From Bacteroidaceae bacterium (lineage in GTDB: Bacteria > Bacteroidota > Bacteroidia > Bacteroidales > Barnesiellaceae_A): 55,994 bases of DNA. This document shows positions 51,909-55,994 of this stretch, one piece after another (the first letter of the stretch is position 1; every line of letters begins with the position of its first letter). The stretch is from the NCBI GenBank assembly GCA_017531985.1, contig JAFXJY010000011.1:1-55994 (forward strand), in the 5' to 3' direction. The notes below the pieces were generated by a model. The model had not been told where the DNA came from. It worked only from the letters and a program-made list of their open reading frames with translations, and did not search any database. Position numbers and translations under genes: made by a program.

Positions 51909-54455
51909 ATGTTAGACCAAGATAAAATTCAGAAAGTCAACATCGAGCAAGTGATGCAGTCATCGTATATCGATTATTCGATGTCGGTTATTGTGGCTCG
52001 TGCCTTGCCCGATGTGAGAGATGGTCTTAAACCAGTACATCGTCGCATCTTGTACGGAATGGAACGTCTCAATAATACCCATAACCAACCCTACAAGAAA
52101 TGTGCCCGTATCGTCGGTGAGGTACTCGGTAAGTATCACCCTCATGGTGACTCGTCGGTGTACTTTGCATTGGCTCGTATGGCACAAGACTGGTCGTTGC
52201 GTTATTGCATGGTCGATGGCCAAGGTAACTTCGGCTCGATTGATGGCGATTCGCCTGCTGCGATGCGTTACACCGAGGCTCGTTTATCTCGCATGGCCGA
52301 AGAGATGCTTGCTGACATCAATAAACGAACAGTAGACTTTACACCCAACTTTGATAATACTCTTGAAGAGCCCACCGTATTGCCCACACGTATTCCACAA
52401 CTATTGGTCAATGGAGCATCGGGTATTGCTGTGGGTATGGCTACCAATATGCCCCCTCACAACCTGTCGGAGTGTATCGATGCATCCATAGCACTCATTG
52501 ATAACCCCGAGTCGGAGGTATCCGATTTGATGCAATACGTCAAAGCACCCGATTTTCCCACCGGTGCTACCATATACGGTTATCAGGGAGTAAAAGATGC
52601 TTTCGAGACCGGTCGCGGACGCATTATTGTGCGTGCTAAGGCCGAGATTGAGAACGATGGAAACAAAGAATCGATTATCGTCAATGAGATTCCTTACGGT
52701 GTAAACAAAGCTGAGTTAATAAAAAATATTGCCGACCTTGTAGAGGAAAAACGCCTTGACGGTATATCAAATATCAACGACGAAAGTGACCGTAGCGGTA
52801 TGCGTATAGTGATTGACATCAAGCGTGATGCCAATGCCAGCGTTGTACTCAACAAGTTATACAAGATGACTGCCTTACAGTCGTCGTTCAGTGTCAACAA
52901 CATTGCACTGGTCAATGGTCGTCCGCAACTGCTCAACCTCAAACAGCTCTTGCAAGCCTTTATCGACCACCGTCACGAAGTAGTGATACGTCGCACACAA
53001 TATGACTTGGAGAAGGCCGAAGAGAGGGCTCACATACTCGAAGGTCTTATCATAGCCAGCGACAACATTGATGAAGTGATAGCTATCATACGTTCTTCGC
53101 AAAATGGTGAACAAGCACGCATGCGATTGATGGAACGTTTTGCTCTGAGCGAAAAACAAGCAGCTGCCATTGTTGAGATGCGTCTGCGTCAGCTTACAGG
53201 TCTCGAACAAGACAAGCTCCATGCCGAGTTCCAACAAGTTGAAGAGGCCATTCGTCGTTTCAAAGAGATACTCTCGAACAACGAGGTGTGTATGCAGGTT
53301 ATCAAAGATGAATTGATCGAAGTAAAAGAAAAATATGGTGACGAGCGTCGCACCGACATCGTTTATGCCAGCGAGGAATTTAACGCAGAAGACTTCTATG
53401 CCGATGATGAAATGATAATCACCATCTCACACATGGGATACATCAAGCGTACACCTCTTACCGAGTTCCGAGCTCAGAATCGTGGCGGAGTGGGAGCTAA
53501 GGGTAGCGATACTCGTGAAGAAGACTTTATTGAGTACATCTATCCCGCATCGATGCACAACTACATGTTGTTCTTCACACAGAAAGGTCGTTGCTACTGG
53601 CTCAAAGTGTATGAAATACCCGAAGGTGCAAAGAGTTCGAAGGGTCGTGCCATACAGAACCTGCTCAACATCGAATCGGACGACAAGGTTAATGCCTTTA
53701 TCCGCGTTAAGCAGTTGCAAGACCCCGAATACAATACGACACACAACCTCGTATTCTGTACCCGTAATGGTATTATCAAAAAGACCAAACTCGAAGCATA
53801 TTCGCGTCCGCGACTCAATGGTGTAAATGCCATCAATATAGTAGATGGCGACCAACTCATTGAGGTGCGACTGACTGACGGAAACAGCCACCTTGTGATA
53901 GCCAACCGTAATGGGCGTGCCATCACCTTCCACGAAAGTACCGTGCGAGAAATGGGACGTGTGGCAACTGGTGTTCGTGGTATGCGTCTCGATGATGACG
54001 GAGAAGATGCAGTAATAGGTATGATTGTAGTCAACAATTTCCAAGAGGATACAATCATGGTCATTTCGGAGCAAGGATACGGTAAGCGTTCGATAGCCGA
54101 AGACTATCGTATAACCAACCGCGGTGGTAAAGGTGTGGCAACCATGAAGATCACCGACAAGACTGGTAAGGTCGTTGCTATCAAGAACGTTTCGGATGAC
54201 AATGATCTTGTTATCATCAACAAGTCGGGCATCACATTACGCATGAAAGTATCGGATGTGCGTGTAATGGGTCGTGCCACACAGGGCGTTCGCATCATCA
54301 ATCTTGAAAAACGTAACGATGAGATTGCATCGGTTTGCAAAGTACTATCTGCTACCGAAGAAGATGTTATAGCTGATGTAAATGAAAATGACACTCCCGC
54401 AACACCGGAGTCGGACACATCGGTGCAACCCGACAACGACAATAATCAAAATTAA
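51909..54455 (+). CDS. gyrA: DNA gyrase subunit A
   Basis: 848 residues. The breakage-reunion domain has the active-site tyrosine Y121 ([13 protein letters not shown]) and the quinolone-pocket segment [17 protein letters not shown]. Here S82 corresponds to E. coli S83, and the position of E. coli D87 is F86. The C-terminal beta-pinwheel (about 510-820) includes a GyrA-box-like segment [16 protein letters not shown] sequence ([15 protein letters not shown]) and repeated blades ([37 protein letters not shown]). The acidic tail (about 822-848) is typical. The TPR gene follows 42 bp later. Confidence 0.96.
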   Translation: MLDQDKIQKVNIEQVMQSSYIDYSMSVIVARALPDVRDGLKPVHRRILYGMERLNNTHNQPYKKCARIVGEVLGKYHPHGDSSVYFALARMAQDWSLRYCMVDGQGNFGSIDGDSPAAMRYTEARLSRMAEEMLADINKRTVDFTPNFDNTLEEPTVLPTRIPQLLVNGASGIAVGMATNMPPHNLSECIDASIALIDNPESEVSDLMQYVKAPDFPTGATIYGYQGVKDAFETGRGRIIVRAKAEIENDGNKESIIVNEIPYGVNKAELIKNIADLVEEKRLDGISNINDESDRSGMRIVIDIKRDANASVVLNKLYKMTALQSSFSVNNIALVNGRPQLLNLKQLLQAFIDHRHEVVIRRTQYDLEKAEERAHILEGLIIASDNIDEVIAIIRSSQNGEQARMRLMERFALSEKQAAAIVEMRLRQLTGLEQDKLHAEFQQVEEAIRRFKEILSNNEVCMQVIKDELIEVKEKYGDERRTDIVYASEEFNAEDFYADDEMIITISHMGYIKRTPLTEFRAQNRGGVGAKGSDTREEDFIEYIYPASMHNYMLFFTQKGRCYWLKVYEIPEGAKSSKGRAIQNLLNIESDDKVNAFIRVKQLQDPEYNTTHNLVFCTRNGIIKKTKLEAYSRPRLNGVNAINIVDGDQLIEVRLTDGNSHLVIANRNGRAITFHESTVREMGRVATGVRGMRLDDDGEDAVIGMIVVNNFQEDTIMVISEQGYGKRSIAEDYRITNRGGKGVATMKITDKTGKVVAIKNVSDDNDLVIINKSGITLRMKVSDVRVMGRATQGVRIINLEKRNDEIASVCKVLSATEEDVIADVNENDTPATPESDTSVQPDNDNNQN

Positions 54456-54497
54456 AATAAATTAGAAACAATATAATCAATTAAAAAAAAAGAAATT

Positions 54498-55766
54498 ATG
54501 AGAAAGACATTATTAACAGCATCGTTGTTATTGCTTTCAGCAACACTCTCTTTTGGACAAAAGGCTCTTGTCGATCAAGCATGGACACTTGCCAAGAGAA
54601 CTGAAAAGCCCGACTTCAAGCAAGCCCGTACATCTATTCAAGAAGCTCTTGCAGGAGAATCGGCCGAGGATGTGAAAGCGTGGTATGTAGCAGGTAATAT
54701 TGAACAACGCTACTTCGAAAAAGAGAATGGTCAAGCTCAATATGGTCTTAAAGCCAATGAAGCCGAAATGTATCAAGCATTGTCGAATGGCTACAAATAT
54801 TATCGTCAAGCAGTAGCTTTGGATACATTGCCCAACGAAAAGGGTAAAGTGAAACCCAAATATGTAAAAAACATTGCCAAGGATCTCCTTGCCAACTCTG
54901 ATGGTTATATCAATGGAGGTGTTTATTACTTCAATAACCAAGACTACAAGAAGGCCTATGACATGTGGAATACATTTATCGAAATTCGCGATTTGCCTTT
55001 CGTTGATGCCAAGAACTTGCCGGCCGACTCAATCTATGCCATGCTTGAATATAACGCAGCATTGGCAGCTCTAAACTCAGGCGACCGTGAACTGACCCTG
55101 CAAGCTCTGCTCCGTGCCAAGGGCAATGGATACGAACAAAATAACGTTTACAAGTTCCTCGTTGGTCAATATGAAATTGCTTGCGACACAACCAACCTTG
55201 TAGCTCTTCTTAATGAAGGTAATACTCTCTTCGGTACAATGGATGTTACCGGTACTAACCCCGATGGTACAACATTCACTCAGAAAGAGAACTATTATAG
55301 CTTGCGTCTTATCAACCTTTACATTGCAGCCAATGAGTATGATCGTGCCATTACTACATTGAACGAAGTAATCGGTAATGACCCTGAAAATCCCGAATTG
55401 TGGAATGTAAAAGGTCAACTTCTCGAGGCTCAAAATGACATTGCAGGTGCTATCGACTGCTTCAATAAGGCTCTCGAACTCAATCCTAAGTTTGCGTTAG
55501 CATTGGGTAACATGGGTCGTATGTACTTCAACCAAGCCGTTGAGAAGAACAACGAGTTGAGCGAGAAGATAACCAATACTGCCGACTTCAATGCAGCCAA
55601 AGAAGCCGAAGTGTTGCCTCTCTATCGCCAAGCATTACCTTTCTATGAGAAAGCTCATGAACTCGATGCCAACGAACGTGAATATATGGTAGCTCTCCGC
55701 AGCATCTATTACAACTTGAATGATGCTACTAATCTCAAACTCATCGAAATGGAAATGGGTTTCTAA
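54498..55766 (+). CDS. Exported tetratricopeptide-repeat protein
   Basis: 422 residues with a signal peptide (about 1-20, ending LSFGQ) and no lipobox, so periplasmic. The C-terminal half has clear TPR motifs (SLRLINLYIAANEYDRAITTLNEVIGNDPENPELWNVKGQLLEAQNDIAGAIDCFNKALELNPKFALALGNMGRMYF, about 268-345), and the N-terminal half has more diverged helical repeats. It is a scaffold-like protein of unknown partner, positioned behind gyrA, probably on the same transcript. Confidence 0.8.
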   Translation: MRKTLLTASLLLLSATLSFGQKALVDQAWTLAKRTEKPDFKQARTSIQEALAGESAEDVKAWYVAGNIEQRYFEKENGQAQYGLKANEAEMYQALSNGYKYYRQAVALDTLPNEKGKVKPKYVKNIAKDLLANSDGYINGGVYYFNNQDYKKAYDMWNTFIEIRDLPFVDAKNLPADSIYAMLEYNAALAALNSGDRELTLQALLRAKGNGYEQNNVYKFLVGQYEIACDTTNLVALLNEGNTLFGTMDVTGTNPDGTTFTQKENYYSLRLINLYIAANEYDRAITTLNEVIGNDPENPELWNVKGQLLEAQNDIAGAIDCFNKALELNPKFALALGNMGRMYFNQAVEKNNELSEKITNTADFNAAKEAEVLPLYRQALPFYEKAHELDANEREYMVALRSIYYNLNDATNLKLIEMEMGF

Positions 55767-55788
55767 AAAAAGCTATTATAACGATAAC

Positions 55789-55821
55789 AAAAGGAGTTGC
55801 CGATGAAGCAACTCCTTTTTG
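55789..55821 (+). terminator. Terminator of the gyrA-TPR unit
   Basis: AAAAGGAGTTGC (55789-55800) and GCAACTCCTTTT (55808-55819) form a perfect 12-bp stem with a 7-base loop and a T-run. Confidence 0.9.
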
Positions 55822-55889
55822 TTTCCTAACACCACCGACAGAAGTAAAAAAACTGGTATAATGGTAAAAAGTAGTTGGTAAAACCACAT

Positions 55890-55906
55890 GTAATTTACTA
55901 AATTAC
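55890..55906. other. Small perfect dyad
   Basis: GTAATTT-ACT-AAATTAC, 7-bp arms around 3 bases. It sits 10 bp left of the large palindrome and may be part of the same element end. Confidence 0.4.
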
Positions 55907-55916
55907 AGATATTTAT

Positions 55917-55952
55917 AATACCTTTGATGAAACGCGTTTCATCAAAGGTATT
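55917..55952. repeat. Perfect 36-bp palindrome with T-run
   Basis: Each arm reads AATACCTTTGATGAAACG from outside in, without any mismatch. The right arm runs into seven T residues (55951-55957) and then an ATG. As RNA read from the left it is a very strong terminator. As DNA each strand contains a -7 box TACCTTTG (55919-55926 on the plus strand), whose transcript would begin inside the palindrome and so carry only the right arm. Confidence 0.7.
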
Positions 55953-55957
55953 TTTTT

Positions 55958-55994
55958 ATGCAAAAAACAAGAAGAAAAAGATGTCCGGAATGTG
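55958..55994 (+). CDS. Start of an open frame, possibly a transposase with a zinc ribbon
   Basis: Only 12 codons are in the window: MQKTRRKRCPEC. A basic start followed by a CPxC pair is how several insertion-sequence transposases (with an N-terminal zinc ribbon) begin, and the palindrome just before it fits an element edge. Ribosomal or other zinc-ribbon proteins cannot be excluded from so short a piece. Confidence 0.35.
   Translation, partial: MQKTRRKRCPEC

Noticed and set aside
1..55994. CRISPR arrays, prophage modules, rRNA operons and integrase-linked att sites
   Set aside because: I looked for regularly spaced repeats, capsid or integrase-like proteins and rRNA sequence and saw none. 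The tRNA-Lys is not followed by an integrase or a duplicated tRNA 3' end.

Overview
The window looks like chromosome of a gut-type Bacteroidales bacterium (Bacteroidota). The basis is the promoter style (many TAnnTTTG -7 boxes, some with a TTG or TTTG box about 19 bp upstream), the near absence of Shine-Dalgarno sequences, and the gene content: GldB, DUF4301, DUF5106 and DUF6562-like proteins, a BlaI/BlaR1 pair with a TonB-plug-like tail, pyruvate phosphate dikinase, and a bile-salt-hydrolase-type enzyme. I cannot name a genus. Nearly all genes are intact and the region is mostly core genome. Accessory touches are a fimbrillin-like lipoprotein at the left edge, decayed intergenic repeats near 4.1 kb, and what may be the start of a transposase at the right edge.

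Layout. 1-0.82 kb: N-terminus of a surface lipoprotein (minus) and an AT-rich upstream segment in which inverted repeats flank a promoter. 0.8-3.9 kb: DUF5106 thioredoxin-like protein, tRNA-Lys, AI-2E-type permease and thymidine kinase. 4.4-11.5 kb (plus): PrsW protease, a MarR/hydrolase/YbaK/YqiA-like run, MazG, topoisomerase III and a Nudix hydrolase. 11.7-19.5 kb (plus): a tight four-gene unit made of a giant SEDS glycosyltransferase-class B PBP fusion, two FHA-type proteins and a membrane-anchored PP2C phosphatase. 19.7-24.9 kb: lipoprotein, RelA/SpoT homologue (both minus), secreted Ntn-hydrolase (plus), Yip1 and DUF2089 (minus). 25.2-30.6 kb (plus): DUF4301, a beta-helix protein with a sorting-type tail, and a BlaI/M56 regulatory pair. 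30.7-35.1 kb: carB and carA (minus). 35.3-39.3 kb (plus): gldB, aroE, LysR, leucine-rich-repeat protein. 39.5-49 kb: ppdK (minus), rlmD, an MFS carrier, a candidate structured RNA, two exported proteins, htpG (minus). 49.1-55.8 kb: clpC (minus), gyrA and a TPR protein (plus). 55.9 kb to the end: a perfect 36-bp palindrome followed at once by a new reading frame.

How the genes work together. The best candidate for a little-described system is 11747-19468. It recalls the actinobacterial FHA-PP2C-RodA-PbpA-PknA/B cluster, but the SEDS polymerase and its transpeptidase are one polypeptide, FHA readers and a phosphatase are present, and no Ser/Thr kinase is encoded nearby. Other points worth attention are a possible phase-variable promoter (401-610), three BlaI-type dyads spaced exactly 21 bp apart (28643-28701), palindromic sites in a marR promoter, an RSH enzyme whose hydrolase domain has lost its catalytic motifs, and a probable structured RNA at 45.35-45.59 kb. 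All functions are inferred from reading the sequence; no searches were run.
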